Below are positions 33,640-45,029 of a stretch of DNA of 64,000 nucleotides, one piece after another (the stretch's first letter is position 1; each line of letters begins with the position of its first letter). Position numbers and translations under genes: made by a program. Under the pieces are notes generated by a model, which saw only the letters and a list, made by a program, of their open reading frames with translations, ran no database searches and was not told the origin of the DNA. Location of the stretch: contig NC_080175.1 of NCBI RefSeq assembly GCF_950295315.1, forward strand, positions 82,153,566 through 82,217,565, in the 5' to 3' direction. This DNA is from Erinaceus europaeus (lineage: Eukaryota; Chordata; Mammalia; Eulipotyphla; Erinaceidae).

Positions 33640-34066
33640 GGCTGATGAAACAATAGTTATGCAGAAAGACTTTCATGATAAGGTTCCAAATTCTCAGGCT
33701 CAATCCCTAGCACCATCTCTTCTTAAACAATTTTTTTAAATTTTATTTTCTTATTATTGTATAGAGACAGAGAGAAATTTAAAGGGGAGAGGGAGATAGG
33801 GAAGGAGAGGAGAGAGACAGAGAGACACTGGCAGCCTTGCTTCACCACACGTGAAGCTTTCCCCCTGCATTTGGGGACCAGGGATTGAAACTTCATCCTT
33901 GTGAACTGTAGTGTGTACACTTAACCAGGTGTGCCACTGGCTGGCCCCACCAGCACCATCTTTAATCAGAACTGAGCAGTGCTTTACTCTCTCTCTTTCT
34001 CGCACTCTCTGTGTATCTTTTTCTTTTTTCCTTAAAATAAAATAAAGTTTATTAAAAAACAAAAAC
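33640..34066 (+). mobile_element. SINE type C, split by a type B SINE
   Basis: Left part 33640-33718 (gggctgatgaaacaatagttatgcag, ggctcaatccctagcaccatct) and right part 33952-34066 (tcagaactgagcagtgcttt, CT body, A-rich tail) join into one element around the insertion. Confidence 0.85.
33719..33951 (-). mobile_element. SINE type B nested in type C
   Basis: Reversed type B: T-rich tail at 33730, body cactggcagccttgcttcacc, reversed head ggtgtgccactggctggcccc. TSD agcaccatct (33709-33718 and 33952-33961), perfect 10 bp. Shows type B was active after type C. Confidence 0.95.
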
Positions 34067-34069
34067 AAA

Positions 34070-35535
34070 ACAACTTTGTTGTAATGTCTACATACCCTAA
34101 TATAAAATAAAATAAAGATGGCAAATATATATACTATTGGTCTTAAAATGGAGAGTTACAAATTTCTATCAGTAGAAAGTGCCAAGAATTTTTATGTTCG
34201 CAGATTTTAACATATTCTCTGCTACACCTCAGAAATTATTATTTATGAATGATTGATCCAACAAGAAAGATTAAAGTTACAGCACAAAAGGGAATTTTTA
34301 TCATTTACTTGAGACCCTTATCCATTAACTAAATCTGTAGTGTAAAGCATTGCACTACATTACATGTGGTACTTTCTGATCACATTTTTAGATACGTTTG
34401 TAAACATTTAGGAATAGAATGCTCTTCAGCTTTTTTGAATCAGTTGCTTTATTACTTGTCGACTTTCATAAATGGTTTTCATTTATTCTCTGTCATGTAA
34501 CTTTGGCTTGTGGTGATATTTATAATGAGTCAATCAGCAAAGGTGACTGACTGAATTGATTTATACCCGATGGACCTATCCCCTTCACATATAAATGGCA
34601 TGAACTCCATATATCTAAGTTCTAAAGGTGTTACACAGCTTTAATGAAAGCAGTGATGTTCACCTAAGAGGAGTGAGCAATGGCTGTTTCTTTATCCTCT
34701 TGAAAAACAAGAGGATTTCTGAGTTGCAGTTGACATAATTTTCGTGATTTCTTGGTTTGCACCTACTTTATATGACTTAAACATTTCAAGCTTCTGAATT
34801 TGTAAGTATTTCAGAATTATTAATATAAAGAATCTGTCAAACATGAATGCACTAACAGGTATGAATAATAAGATTACAATTGTTTAATAACCACTTTATT
34901 CCAGGCATTAAGGTAAGAAATTTGCTATTTCATTTAGTCTTCATAGAAACCTTCTATGACTAAGTACTAAAATACCAGATAGTACTTTAAGAAACTGAGG
35001 CATTAGAGAAGTTAGATAACATCCTCATGGTTATATCACAGGTGAGGATTGGATCAAGGATGAATACTTAAATCACTCATCTCTATGATACATCTGTGTA
35101 TTGATAAATGGAGATTTAAAATGATCTTACAGTCTAAATGGAAAGATGGTCAAACATAATTTTACATAAACCAGCTTAAGGAAGATACACACATGCATCT
35201 GATATATGTTATCAGGTCATTAATATACAATCACCAGCATAAAAACTATGTGAGCATTAATTAACATATGAGGGATTAGGTCAAATCTGAAACAATATAG
35301 TCAAGAGATGAAAAGGAAATGCTATTAGGTATTTAAAATATTAAGAAGTTAATTAAAATATGTTTTGTTAAATGCTTATTATGGCAAATATATGTCACCT
35401 GTCATGTCTAATCTTTCTATGCCAGCAGTAATACTACTGCAGGCACCAAGCCTCTTTAATAAATGTAAGAATAGGAAATAATATAAATTATATTTAACTA
35501 TGGCTGTTTATGTTAATAATCTATTCTATGGAGCC
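34070..35535. other. Long single-copy stretch
   Basis: Almost 1.5 kb without any repeat family of the window, one of the longest such runs. A perfect 9-bp inverted repeat with an A5 loop (34694-34702/34708-34716) lies in it. No coding pattern seen. Confidence 0.5.
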
Positions 35536-35539
35536 ATGT

Positions 35540-35660
35540 TTTCTAAGTCCACCAATGGAGAAACTGGAGACAGATCTAAGATCGTGGGTTCAGTGTTCAA
35601 TCCTTGGCATTGTATATGTCAGACTGATGCTGACTTATCTCTCTTTATACAGGTAAATCT
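35540..35660 (+). mobile_element. Old SINE remnant
   Basis: gatcgtgggttcagtgttcaatccttggca as degenerate B box, then a ctgacttatctctcttt body. Confidence 0.4.
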
Positions 35661-35757
35661 AAAACAAAAAAAGTTAGAAAACTAAGACTTGGAAAAAGGA
35701 AGGAATAAAAGACATATTTAATATGCTTTTCCACATGAGACTCACATTTTAATTTTT

Positions 35758-36087
35758 ATTCATTTTTATTCTTTTTATTTATTTATTTTCTTTCATTTGC
35801 TACCAAGTTTATGTTGAAGCTCAGTGCCAGCACTACAAATCCAACACCAACCCTGGTGTGCATTTTTCCTCTTTATTTCCCCTTCCATCCTTCTTTATTA
35901 GATAGGACAGAGAGAAATTGAGGGGGGGATAGAAAGAGAGAAAGATAGATATGGGAAGACCTGCTTTACTATTTATGAAGTGTCACCCTCCCTGCCCAGA
36001 GCAGGTAGGGAACCGGGGCTTGAACCTGTGTCCTTCAGCATGATGATATGTATGCTTAGCTAGGTGTGCCACAATCCACCCACCCCC
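35758..36087 (-). mobile_element. Long-form SINE
   Basis: TSD cattttaattttt (35745-35757 and 36088-36100), perfect 13 bp. The plus strand shows the T-rich tail, long-form 3' segment (gctcagtgccagcactac), gataggacagagagaaattg body, ggggcttgaacctgtgtcc as reversed B box, and the head ending near 36080. Confidence 0.94.
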
Positions 36088-36104
36088 CATTTTAATTTTT
36101 TAAT

Positions 36105-36755
36105 TGGAGATTACCTTAATTAAATTTGATGTATTTCCTATTAACATATAGTTTGTAAAACTGAGCACACATTTGTGAGTATAGACTGTCAGCCCATAAT
36201 TGCCAAGGTGTCCAAGATATCTGCACATTAATTTAGTAGATTGATGGAGTGATAAATTATTAAAGATCCAAAGGAACAGCTGATACTTGTCAGGGTGTTT
36301 TATTTCTACACTTTGCATAAGAAGTTTTATTATTCATTTATCTCTTATTATAGCCATAGTGGGTAATTCAAAGTATTTTCGTACTTGATTAGGGAAATAT
36401 CCTAGACTGTTATAATTAATCTTTTTCTTTAAATTCCCTAAAATAGAGTTGCTAGTGGGAAAAAAAAACCTTTATGAAGATAGTGAGGATTACCCCTCTA
36501 CCATCAACAGCCTCCACCCCCAAAATGGGAAACACTATCTGCAAAATATTTGACAAAAAAATATAAAGCAGCTAGAACTACATTTCAAATTTATAAAATC
36601 TTTGAAGGCATAAACATGCCACATATCTCTGAGTTAAAGATGGATATAAACACAAATATTACCTCTTGCATTCATTTGGATGAAGGTATAAGTCGTTCTG
36701 ATGGCTACATATGAAGGCATCTGCCTTTCTATCTTTCTCTGTCTCATCATCCATG
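36105..36755. other. Single-copy AT-rich DNA
   Basis: Nothing recognisable. Confidence 0.5.
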
Positions 36756-36769
36756 AAAAGAAAAATTGG

Positions 36770-36931
36770 GTGGCCCAGGAGGTTGCACAGTGGATAAGGC
36801 ATTGGACTCTCAAACCTGAGGTCCTGAGTTCAACCCCTCAGCAGCACATGCACCAGAGTGATGTCTGGTTCTTTCTTTCTCCTCCTATCTTTCTCATTAA
36901 TAAATAAATACAATCTTTTTAAAAAAAGAAA
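36770..36931 (+). mobile_element. SINE type D
   Basis: Distinct tRNA-like head: gttgcacagtggataaggc, then tgaggtcctgagttcaaccc as B box, body gcaccagagtgatgtctggtt, (AATA) tail. Perfect 14-bp TSD aaaagaaaaattgg (36756-36769 and 36932-36945). The head resembles a tRNA with ggataaggc/actctc anticodon-arm order, different from types A and B. Confidence 0.94.
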
Positions 36932-36945
36932 AAAAGAAAAATTGG

Positions 36946-37445
36946 CCACTGGGAATGGTGCAGTAGTGCAAGCACTACACCCCAACGACTAGACTGATGG
37001 CAAACAAAACGTTGATTATGGGACTCATTATTTTTCTTGAATAAAAACAATTCCAAGAAAATATATCATTACAAGATGATTAAAATGGTTACATAATCTA
37101 ATCATGTTATCATTATACTTTTATTTCCCTTTTGTCCTTAAAAAGTTGAAACTTCTGTGTACAACAAATTTCAAATTATGATTATTCTGATTTTGAAGTA
37201 TTTGCTACAACATTTCTTTCTTAGACATACTTACTGTTCTTTCTAGTTACAGTGTCCAGGGTAGATTCAACATGAAGGGATGAAGAGGTATGAGGGAAGA
37301 CAAAATGCAGTCTCCTCTGACATCTTTAAATAATGCATATCAAAATAATATATTAATGCAAGTTTTGCCTCCCCTCTAAAATAAATGTAACATGATGACT
37401 ACAATCTTATGTTAGATTTTACCTAGTAAATCTATGCAAGTTTAT
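36946..37445. other. Mostly single-copy AT-rich DNA
   Basis: 36946-37000 (gaatggtgcagtagtgcaag) looks like a SINE head scrap; the rest is unassigned. Confidence 0.45.
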
Positions 37446-37449
37446 ATGT

Positions 37450-37655
37450 AGAATTAAAAAAATATATTTTATTTATTTTGGATAGAGACAGAGAGAAATT
37501 GAGAGGAAAGGCGGTGACAGAGAGAGGGAGAGAAAAAGAGAAACACCTACAACACAGCTCCTTTTATGAAGCTTCTCTACGGCAGGTGGGAACTGGGTCG
37601 TTATGCGCTGTAATGTGTGCTTTTAACCAGCTGCAACACCACCTGGCCCCTGTGT
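37450..37655 (-). mobile_element. SINE type B
   Basis: Plus strand: tattttatttattttggatagagacag tail/body, gctctacggcaggtgggaac, reversed head caacaccacctggcccc. Diverged in the B box. Confidence 0.85.
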
Positions 37656-37724
37656 GTAGATTTATTTACAGGTCAAACTATACATAAAAAAAAGATGAGT
37701 GCATGGTATTAGTATGCCATAGTA

Positions 37725-38905
37725 CTTCTTCTAGCGTTTGCCCTTCTTCCGTAGCCAGTCAACAGCGTCAGGTTGAGCCTGATGTAAAGTTTCGAGACCT
37801 CCTTTGAATCTGGAGAGGTGGCAGTCATTGACTATGTGGGTCATAGTCTGTCTGGAGCCGCAGGGGCAGTTCGGGTCATCTCTGGCTCCCCAGCGATGGA
37901 ACATAGCGGCGCACCGGCCATGGCCTGTTCGATAGCGATTGAGGAGGGCCCGATCATAACGTGCTACGTCAAAGCCGGGTTGACGCTTGCAGGGGTCTGT
38001 GATGAGGTGTTTGTTCTTGACCTCGGCTGACTGCCAACTCTGTTTCCAAGAGTCTGGAACAGACAAGGTCAGTGTAGGCGTAGGGGACCAGATTGGGTGA
38101 CAAGACGTCAAGCGTTGGACAGGGTGGGCGAAGATCTCCGCGTATATTGGCAGGTCGGGTCGAGCGTAGACATGGGAAATGAACTTAGATGATGCCGCAT
38201 CCCTATGAATATCTGGCGGGGCGATGTTGCTAAGAACTGGCAGCCATGGAACCGGGGTGGAACGGATGGTTCCAGAAATGATCCTCATGGAGGAATATAA
38301 TTTGGAATCGACCAAGTGGACATGGGGGCTACGGAACCATACTGGGGCACAGTATTCTGCAGTGGAATAGCATAATGCCAGAGAGGATGATCGTAGTGTG
38401 GAAGCGCTAGCGCCCCATGAGGAGCTGGCCAGTCTTGCAATGATGTGATTCCTCGCGCCCACCTTTGCTGCAGTTTTTATGAGATGTTTGTGAAATGACA
38501 GAGTGCGATCGAGAGTAATGCCAAGATAGACTGGCTGGGCTTCATGCCGGATTCTCGTATCGCCAAGCTGCACATTAAGCTCACATTAAGCGAGGCCGAG
38601 GCATGGTGTAGATGGAAAACAGATGATACCGTTTTTGCAGTGCTAGGGATTAGTCGCCATTTTTTACAGTAATCAGATATCAGAGACATGTCTTTCGTGA
38701 GTGTTTCCTCGAGGATGTCGAACTTGGATGCCTGAGTTGCACAGCAGATGTCATCGGCGTAGATGAACTTCCTTGAAGAAGTTTCTGGGAGGTCATTGAT
38801 GTAAATATTAAAATGCATAGGAGCCAGAACAGAGCCCTGGGGGAGGCCACTTGAGACAAGTCTCCATCTGCTAGACTTGTCACCCAGATGCACCCGGAAT
38901 CTTCT
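37725..38905 (-). mobile_element. Vingi non-LTR retrotransposon, 5'-truncated
   Basis: 1.18-kb minus-strand copy containing the RT palm-to-C-terminus of a Vingi-type element and its 3' end. After the stop codon at 37731 the element ends in a short GAAGAA-like tail (plus strand acttcttcta), not poly(A), which separates it from L1 and SINEs. The endonuclease and 5' end are missing. Vingi is a clade related to Ingi; among mammals it is reported only from hedgehogs and has been discussed as a case of horizontal transfer. Confidence 0.9.
37731..38905 (-). pseudogene. Vingi reverse transcriptase, C-terminal part
   Basis: Reverse transcriptase of a non-LTR element. In the upstream frame (38905-38575): LPQGSVLAP (RT motif near 38840) and the catalytic YADD (38761-38750), then the WRLIPSTAKT thumb-side motif. 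In the downstream frame (38573-37731): YLGITLDRTL, SSWGASASTLR, STAEYCAPVW, and a C-terminal knuckle C-x-C-x7-H-x4-C (CPCG...H...C near 37868-37821). No RNase H domain follows, as expected for Vingi rather than Ingi. The two frames are separated by an 11-bp tandem duplication at 38571-38592 (cacattaagct twice). Otherwise no stop lies within 1.17 kb, so the copy is young. Confidence 0.88.
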
Positions 38906-39180
38906 GTCTGTCTTGTCCAATAAAAACAACAGCTATAACAATAACAACCACAACAAGGGCAACAAAATGGGAAAAATAGCCTCCAGGAGCAGTGGATTCA
39001 CAGTGCTGGCACTGAGCCCCAGCAATAAGCATGGAGGCAAAAAAAAAAAAAAAAGAATAGGAAAGGTATCAAGGGAGGGATTGGATATGGAGTTCTGGTG
39101 GTGGGAATTATGTGGAATTGTACCCGTCTTATCCTATGGTCTTGTCAGTATTTTCATTTTATAAATAAAAATTAATAAAA
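38906..39180 (+). mobile_element. SINE 3' part followed by L1 3' end
   Basis: 38906-39054 is the caacaa region, long-form 3' segment (gcagtggattcacagtgctgg) and A16 tail of a SINE whose head is absent. 39055-39180 is the last 125 bp of an L1 3' UTR (gttctggtggtgggaattatg), ending in an A-rich tail. The head of the SINE is not found on the far side of the Vingi copy. Confidence 0.75.
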
Positions 39181-39184
39181 ACAA

Positions 39185-40055
39185 GTTCTGATTCAGTAGA
39201 TTATTGAAGACTTTACTTAAATATATTTCCTTTTTTAAAACAATCTACTGTACTATTCTAATGTCAGCTCCACCCTGTGTATGGTCTATAAAATGCACTA
39301 AGATTAGCCGAAATATTTCTAAATTATCACCATTAGTATCCTAAACCTAAAATAAAGGGATAAAATAATATGAGCCTGTGTTCTGAGCACAATATACCAC
39401 TTAACAACATTATCAGTTTTCAATAAAACCACTGAGGTTTTATCTTAAAGTCCTATCCTGAAATAATATTCTAGAGGAAACAGAATTTCAGTAATGGGAA
39501 AGTTTTTATGTTATTATTTTTCTTGAGGATTGTGCTATCTAATATGAATCTCTACAATAAAAGCATTTTCAATCTAACAATCAAAGGACAGTCTAATGCC
39601 TTTTTGTAGAATATATCTCTATAGTTAGACAATTTCTTCAGAAAGTACCTGGAATACTTGCTCTAATTTGAAAAAAAAAAATCCTGCCCATTTATTCCTC
39701 ACTCTCAATAGACTCAAGTCCAAAAGAGACACACAATATAACACATAAACAAACTTGAAGTTAAAATATCATTAACTAGATATAGCCTTCCAAAAAAATG
39801 AGTGGTGACCAGCTACTCCTAAGACAGACATATAGTATCCATGTAGACATTTGTTATGTGAATGAATAATCAATTAAAAGTGGAGTTTTTTTTTATTATT
39901 AGACAAACTGTTTACTTTAAATCTATGCACCAATGAAGAGTAAACCAGAAAACCTTTTTTATTTGTACGAATGTACCATTAATATCTCTTATGATACAGT
40001 ATGATATTGGGAAAATATTTGAATAGAGGCACTTATGCATGCCACTCAGGGTCTA
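39185..40055. other. Single-copy AT-rich DNA
   Basis: Nothing recognisable. Confidence 0.5.
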
Positions 40056-40057
40056 TA

Positions 40058-40085
40058 TATATGTATATATATATATATATATACT
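40058..40085. repeat. (TA)n microsatellite
   Basis: Alternating TA run with one ATG interruption. Confidence 0.9.
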
Positions 40086-40284
40086 TTTCTTTTGATATAA
40101 TAAGAAAATTGATAATTTAATATAAATCCCTTCTTTTGTGTCCAACACATTCTTGTAACTTGACTCATAATTTAATAAGGATAAGTTTTTCATGAACTGT
40201 GGAAACAGAATTCAGATTTTTATATGTAAATCATATTGTATGAAATATTTTAAACTTTCTTCATTTTGAAATTCACAAATTTGA

Positions 40285-40346
40285 GAATATCCTACCAGAA
40301 CAGGGAAAGAATAAAGAATATCCTATCAGAACAGGGAAAGAATAAA
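40285..40346. repeat. 31-bp tandem duplication
   Basis: Two adjacent copies starting gaatatccta and ending gggaaagaataaa, differing at one base (C/T at the 11th position). Confidence 0.95.
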
Positions 40347-40409
40347 GCTTAAATAGGGTTAACCACTCTCTGGCAAACTGCTAATTAAATTACATTTTTT
40401 AACCTTTAT

Positions 40410-40590
40410 AGAGGCCTGGGGAGATAGCATAATGGTTATGCAAAAATACTTTCATGCCAGGGGCTATGAGGTCCCAGATTCTATTCCCAGAAGCACCAAA
40501 CAACAGAATCACTGAGCAGTGCTTTGAGCTCGCTCTCCCTTCCTGCCTGTATCTCTTTCATTAAAAAACAAATACATATAATATTAAAAT
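40410..40590 (+). mobile_element. SINE type C
   Basis: Head gcctggggagatagcataatgg, tttcatgccaggggctatgagg, B-box-like cccagattctattcccag, tcactgagcagtgctttg, CT body, A-rich tail. The best type C copy in the window. The flanks aacctttatagag and aacctatgtagaa may be a TSD with mismatches. Confidence 0.85.
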
Positions 40591-40594
40591 AAAC

Positions 40595-41160
40595 CTATGT
40601 AGAAAATTAATTTTCAAAAGTATTAAATCTTTCTGAATAGAAGATAATTAAAATCAATAAAATTGGAATGCAAAATAAAATATCATATAACACAAGTAGA
40701 GTTGTGTTAGTTTGGGGAAACATGTGGACCTTATATTTCTGTGGAGAGGCTGGTAACTTGATAACTAAATAGGAAATTAGATGTCAGAGGCAGAGAAATT
40801 CTGGCTTGTAAGCTAGTTTACAATGGTCAAATTGCAAGAAGTATTTGAACTTCAAATAGCCAACAAATTCTGTTTATATATGATACACTTCAGGGCAAAA
40901 ATGTAGAACTGGATAGAGCTGATTGTGCTTAGAGACATCAATAAGGAAGTGAAAAACAACTATTACCAAAAGGTTTCACTCATACAAGAAATTAAAACAC
41001 ATGAACACACACACAGAAACACACACAGACACAAAAACACAGCAAAATTGTCTGAAAGACTTTGTGAGAAATATGGTGGTTATCACTGGGGACTAGGGGG
41101 TGTGGAGATGTATAAGATATACTAAGACATATATAAATATTAAATAAATAAATATAATTA
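40595..41160. other. Single-copy AT-rich DNA with (CA)-rich tract
   Basis: A CA-rich run at 41003-41040 gives the open frame at 40925-41125 its HTHRNTHRH look; not a gene. Confidence 0.5.
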
Positions 41161-41164
41161 CCCT

Positions 41165-42160
41165 AGTTTTAAAAAGTCTTTTATTTATAAAAAGGAAACA
41201 TTGACTAAACCATAGGATAAGAGGGATACAACTTCACACAATTCCTACCGCCAGAACTCTGTATCCCATCCCCTTTGCTGATAGCTTTCCCATTCTTTAA
41301 CACTCTGGGAGTATGGACCCAGGTTCCTTGTGGGATGCAGAAAGGTTGAAGGTCTGGCTTCTTTAATTGCTTCCCCACTGAACATGGGTGGTCAATTCAT
41401 ACTCCCAGCCTGTCTCTCTCTTTCCCTATTGGGGAAGGGCTCTGGGGAAGCAGAGCTCCAGGACATATTGGTGGGGTTGTCTGGTCGGCATCATGCTAGC
41501 ATCTGGAACTTGGTGGCTGAAAACAGAGTTAACATACAAAGCCAAACAAATTGTTAACTAGTGACGGACCTAAAGGCTGGAATAGTGCAGATAAAGAGTT
41601 GGGGAGGGGGCGTGTGTGTCTCTCTTTTGTAGATAACTAGTAGGTATATTTTAGTTATATTCCAAAGGGCCTGTGACTATACTAGTATTGTTTTGTTTGT
41701 TTGTTTTTTGCCTGAGCCTGAAATCTGATATGCAGGTGGATCAAAGTTATTGTTTGTGGAGATGATGCCATGGCTACAAAAAGGACCAGAAATCTGGATC
41801 AGGGAAGAAGGAAGAGAGAAGCTCCCAAATATGAGAAAGGTATATAATATTGTTGATTGTAAACCCATCGATTTGATGTGATCTGGGGCCCATATTCAGC
41901 TTAGGAGCCTATGTGACCTCTGCATCCCTATAGATTTGAGCTCATATTCTGTGGTCATAAGTAGGAAAGTTCCAAGCTGCCCCAATTTCAGGACCCATCT
42001 TCCTCAGGTGTTGAAGTATGAAGTATGAAGTATGTTGTCCAGCCTCCCTTTGGAGGATGGAACATTCTCTACCATTGTTGGTTCAAGTTGAAGGCAAAGT
42101 CCTATGGGGCCCACAAAGGGTTCTGCTGTGTTGTTCCTGATAGAGATGACCGATAACAAT
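41165..42160 (-). mobile_element. L1 3' UTR fragment
   Basis: Colinear with 25540-26400 of copy 2 and with 850-1890: aaaccataggataagaggga (41206), gatagctttcccattctt (41279), ctgaacatgggtggtcaa, aggacatattggtggggt. A tail (tttatttataaaa) at left; 5'-truncated within the 3' UTR so no ORF2. Confidence 0.88.
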
Positions 42161-42164
42161 AATT

Positions 42165-43100
42165 CCACAAGTTTTAAATATTACAGCAAAATGGAATAAT
42201 GTAATGCTCACCTCTTGAAATCACAAAATAAAAGCATAGTTCAAGATACCATCATGTTGTTTTTAATTACATTAAAAATGGAAGCCTTTAATGCAGTTTC
42301 AAGGAACTTAAAAATAATCCTTAGGTGTGGACCCCATCCTAGGTTAGGTAAGTCAGAAGAAACATGACTGGATTTTAATGTGAAGGCAATGTGGATTAAG
42401 TTCTTTTAAATATCAGAAAGCTAGAGAAAAAAAAAGAATTAAGATATAAGACCATGTATTGTTAGCAATCTCTCAAATTTTAATTTAGTAAAAGGGACTT
42501 TGGTGGGCACAGGAAGGTAAATTAACCTAACAGTTACAAAAAGTATTTTAGAGCATTGAAGATCACCCAAGTAGAAAAAAAAATGCTTTCAAGGTAAAAT
42601 GGAAAAAATCAGATTCTTCTACCTCCCTACCCCACCTTCTGGTTCCTGGGAAATTGATGTGCATCTACTCAAGGGGAACTCCAGAGAGAGTCAAAGAAAA
42701 GCGTACTAAATGAAAAGTTTTCACTATATCTTTCTATCTCTGACAACTAAAGAAAAGTATTTGGCAGCTCTTACTTTCATTGGAATTTATTTCTCCCAGA
42801 GTGGTCCTGAGACAACTAAAAAGTAATTACTTACGTAGAAGAAAATAAGGAAAGTGAAGCAGAGCTGAAGAATGAAGGCCTGTGGATGGCCTGTATTCAT
42901 ATTGGAGGAGTCATTGATCTCCCAAGGCTTTTTGCAAACTCTAACTGGCTAAACAAGGAGAAAAAAAAAAAAAGAAAAAAGTTTATAAAATTAAAACAAT
43001 TGAGCGAAATTCTGGTTTGCTCAGCACTTGCATTTGTACTTGTAAATAAGAAGACATGTGTTTACTTAAATTGACATCTAACTGTTTAAATAAATATGAT
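42165..43100. other. Single-copy DNA
   Basis: An A13 run at 42961. No repeat of the window, no coding signal. Confidence 0.45.
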
Positions 43101-43105
43101 GAGTA

Positions 43106-43300
43106 AGGGCTGGAAGGATTGGGTGGAGCACGTTTACAGGGCAAAAGTTTAAACCCTAAGACCACATGAGAGTTACTAAGGCAGCAGAGGAAACTCCAAT
43201 GCTATGTCTGATGTTTCTCCATGTTTCCTTATGTCTTTCTGTCTCTTTATCTGAATGAAAGGTGGCTCAGAGTGGTAAAATCATGCAGTCACAAAGACCC
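43106..43300 (+). mobile_element. Old SINE, type E-like
   Basis: Head taagggctggaaggattggg, body gtctttctgtctctttatctg, 3' part gaaaggtggctcagagtggt. Layout matches 53853-54030. Confidence 0.5.
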
Positions 43301-43304
43301 AGTT

Positions 43305-43865
43305 ATGCAAAGGGGAAAAAGGGATGAAGAATTGTCCCCTAAACAGTCTGATTACTGTTAAGCTTTTAAGTTGTAGTTATTTAAAAATTTGATATATTCT
43401 ATAAATCTGTTACAGTCTACTACACTTCAAAGTAATATCTATAACCCATTAAATTCAAGTTACTACATTTGCATATTTATTATTCTTAAGATTTTTAAAG
43501 TCTTATTGCAGAGTAAATACTAGTGAAGAGTTCAAATTGAGCTTTATTGGTCTGATGACCTAATTAGTCAACTAAGTATTGAATATTTGTGCTTTACAGA
43601 CAAGCTGAGAATCAGAGATGCCCTATTAATTTAGTCATTTATGGAGACATGGGGTCTGTTAATCTGTGAGTTTACCAGTCAGAGCCATGTTCATTCAGAT
43701 ACAGACACAGAAGTATAGCGGCATCTTGGTACTGGACCCCCCACACACACACACCTTCTCATGTATTATGAAGTTTCCAAGATGGGCTGCATGTATAGTA
43801 AGGCATGTACACTGCTCAGAGATCTGACTCTGATCCAATAAATATATACATTTTTTGGGCACAAA
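43305..43865. other. Single-copy AT-rich DNA
   Basis: Short (CA)n at 43742-43754. Nothing else seen. Confidence 0.45.
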
Positions 43866-43869
43866 AGTT

Positions 43870-44085
43870 ATTGAAGGGGTTCTTTTTATTTTCTTCCTAT
43901 TTCTATAGAGAGTGGAGTTCTGAGAGAGATCAAGGAAAAGACAGAGTAAGAGAAACGTCTGTAGCACTGCCTCACTGCACATGAAGCTTCCGGATAGGTG
44001 AAGTCTGGGGACTTCAACTGAGTCACTGCCGATGGTGATGTGTACACTCTACTGAGTGTTCCACCACTTTATTCTAGATACATAT
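43870..44085 (-). mobile_element. SINE type B, old
   Basis: Plus strand: tttctatagagagtggag, gtctgtagcactgcctcactgcac, reversed head ctactgagtgttccaccac. Diverged. Confidence 0.7.
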
Positions 44086-44089
44086 TTTA

Positions 44090-44635
44090 AAACATTGTTT
44101 TGATTCAAATAATTCATAAATTAGATTATCAAATGATTTCTTAAATGACAGCTCCTTTTATTAGTGTACTCATGTATTAATATTGTGAATTAGAATTCAC
44201 TAAATTAAAAATATTTTATACGTATTTTTATGTGTATTTCACAGTCATAATCACTAAGATTAAAGAAACTATGACTGATTATACAAAGAACACTTTACAA
44301 ATCTACGTGTAAGACATACTAACAACTTGTAATTGCAAATATATTATCTACTGCCTATTGTTATTTTATGTTCAGACATCTGCTTGTCCCCTATTATTAA
44401 CATGACTGAATTTTAATGACTATTGCTTTTTATATGTCTATTGTACTATAAGAACTGCTACCAGAAACTATCATTTGATTTCAAGTAAACAGAAATGAGA
44501 CCTCTTTTGTAATTGTCTTTAAAGTACCATGTAATAAGTTGTTTTCTATTAAACTAAAGAATTTTTAAAACATTACAGCAGTATCTATGTTGTTTCCTTA
44601 GTTGCAAGATAATGTGCTCCTGTTATATTTGTCCC
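44090..44635. other. Single-copy AT-rich DNA
   Basis: Nothing recognisable. Confidence 0.5.
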
Positions 44636-44639
44636 AACG

Positions 44640-45025
44640 TATTTGAGCAGATAGGTGGGCCCATTTGTCCTGATGTCCACGTTACTGTATTTCAGCCAAG
44701 ATGTTCAGCATGCTACTATGATTTCATACTGAACTGCCTGGGCAGATGACATCACCATTGCTTCCTGCTACCTCAACTCTCTAGTCTTACCCCATTGGAA
44801 ATACATAAAAACAGACTGAAGATATGGATGAACCTGCCAATGCGCATGTCCAGCAGAGAAGAAGTTACAGAAAATCTCCTACCTTCAGCACCCCAAAAAG
44901 AATTGCAGTCCTTACTCCCAGAGGGATAAACAATAGGGAGGTTTCCAACAGAGGGGATGGGACTGTATGAAATAATAACCCCAATTATCTTACAAACTTA
45001 TAAATAAATATTAAATTGTTAATAA
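44640..45025 (+). mobile_element. Old L1 3' UTR, sense
   Basis: cctgggcagatgacatcacc, cgcatgtccagcagagaag, tactcccagagggataaac and aggggatgggactgtatg follow the order of the reversed 3' UTR at 850-1200. Ends with ataaataaatattaaat. Confidence 0.8.
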
Positions 45026-45029
45026 GAAT

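Noticed and set aside
38477..38929. Host gene with a reverse-transcriptase-like domain
   Set aside because: It is the 5' part of the Vingi copy; related sequence recurs at 32154 and 47718, and the unit ends in the Vingi tail.
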